Of a stretch of 62,980 nt of DNA, positions 62,362-62,980 are shown one piece after another. The stretch spans positions 1 to 62,980 of the forward strand of contig JAETNS010000014.1 in the NCBI GenBank assembly GCA_021772015.1, written 5' to 3'. The translations under genes were made by a program, and so were the position numbers. The stretch comes from Prevotellaceae bacterium (GTDB lineage: Bacteria > Bacteroidota > Bacteroidia > Bacteroidales > Muribaculaceae). Numbering within the stretch: position 1 is the stretch's first letter; each line of letters starts with the position of its first letter. The notes under the pieces are model-generated. The model had not been told where the DNA came from. It did no database searches and saw only the letters and a list, made by a program, of their open reading frames with translations.

Positions 62362-62980
62362 TCAGCGTACAAGGAGCTTATGGCCGGCGGCGATATAGTA
62401 GCCGGCGGGTAGATCTATGACTGTCTCGCCGGGATGGAGGTTGACAGCCTTGACCATAACTCCGGTGATGGAGTAGATAGGCATTGTCAACGCGGCAGAC
62501 GAGATCACTGTCACATTGCCTTGACCGGGAATGACACGCAGTGACTCTTCCGCAGAGGAATCGGCGGAGACATTCTCCACTCCGGCAGCGTCGATGGAGA
62601 ATGACAGGGTGCTGGCGTTGGAGTCGAACCTGACATTGACATCATTTGAAATGGTTCTCACATTCCATACTCCGGCACTGACAAGGTGGCCAAGCTCATT
62701 GCGGCTCCATGCCATCCGCTGGCAGGAAGCATTCTCCGACAACAGATCGATAGCATACATCGTATCGCTATATATCGGCAACGAGATACCGGGAGTAACG
62801 AGTGTCCAAGAAAAAACTCCTGACATGAAGCCCACACGATTAGACCTGTCACTGTCATTATTATCGTTGAAATGAATAATACCCTCGTAAACGCCCGGAG
62901 TGGAACTCTCGACAAGCATGCTTTGTTTAAGAGATTCCATGTTCTCCAGCGAGAATTTTTCCAAGTCATTGATTATGAAA
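62362..62980 (-). CDS. Secreted protein, 5' end outside the window, T9SS sorting domain
   Basis: The reading frame stays open to the window edge, so the N-terminus is missing; about 205 residues are visible. A beta-rich segment (GVYEGIIHFNDNN ... FDSNASTLSFSIDAAG) is followed by a sorting domain (IYSITGVMV ... LPAGYYIAAGHKLLVR). No enzyme motif lies in this part. Signal peptide and total length are unknown. Confidence 0.75.
   Translation of the reverse strand, partial: FIINDLEKFSLENMESLKQSMLVESSTPGVYEGIIHFNDNNDSDRSNRVGFMSGVFSWTLVTPGISLPIYSDTMYAIDLLSENASCQRMAWSRNELGHLVSAGVWNVRTISNDVNVRFDSNASTLSFSIDAAGVENVSADSSAEESLRVIPGQGNVTVISSAALTMPIYSITGVMVKAVNLHPGETVIDLPAGYYIAAGHKLLVR

Overview
This looks like chromosomal DNA of a gut Bacteroidales bacterium, most likely of the Muribaculaceae or a close family. 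I infer this from three things: many secreted proteins that end in a type IX secretion (T9SS, Por) type A sorting domain; promoters of the Bacteroidetes TTTG-N19-21-TAnnTTTG form; and Bacteroidetes-specific families (DUF4954, GlmU-like sugar nucleotidyltransferase, DUF4369 lipoprotein, YfhO). The genus is inference. No SusC/SusD pair, rRNA, CRISPR array or complete IS element was seen.

Layout. 0.1-9.2 kb: a minus-strand operon of three large secreted proteins, an M6-type metalloprotease and two multidomain adhesin-like proteins. 9.6-10.4 kb: an AT-rich KilA-N gene. 10.5-15.7 kb: divIC/ftsB-like gene, membrane protein, dapB, a secreted Fn3 protein and gdhA. 15.9-19.3 kb: yebC and pheT. 19.6-27.5 kb: a GLUG-repeat secreted protein, two lipoproteins (one very large with a collagen-like stretch) and a small HTH protein. 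27.6-30.1 kb: a decayed REP-associated HUH transposase (RAYT) with a REP-like inverted pair, then comM. 30.2-35.5 kb: a lipoprotein, tRNA-Asp, a DUF4954 protein, rfbC and, divergently, a GlmU-like gene. 35.7-48.0 kb: minus-strand secreted enzymes (SGNH hydrolase, carbohydrate-binding-like protein, GH30 glycosidase, endonuclease I) with a U32 peptidase. 48.2-60.5 kb: mdh, ECF sigma factor, outer-membrane phospholipase A, a small secreted protein, M48 protease, membrane protein, beta-barrel protein, YfhO, methyltransferase and xerD. 60.8 kb to the end: a lipoprotein, an ORF6N protein and a truncated secreted protein.

The most striking structure is a family of seven long intergenic palindromes built from 9-bp GATTACRCR units, usually around a central CCATCCGGATGG. 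Six of the seven convergent gene junctions carry one, with flanking A and T tracts that should make them bidirectional terminators. Four have nested second and third arms and a conserved side module. The same window carries a REP-associated transposase relic, so either a mobile or an exapted repeat system is plausible. Other points of interest are two divergent promoters whose -7 boxes form 19-bp perfect palindromes, a pair of mutually exclusive hairpins after dapB, and a perfect TTTGTAACA inverted repeat upstream of the ECF sigma gene.
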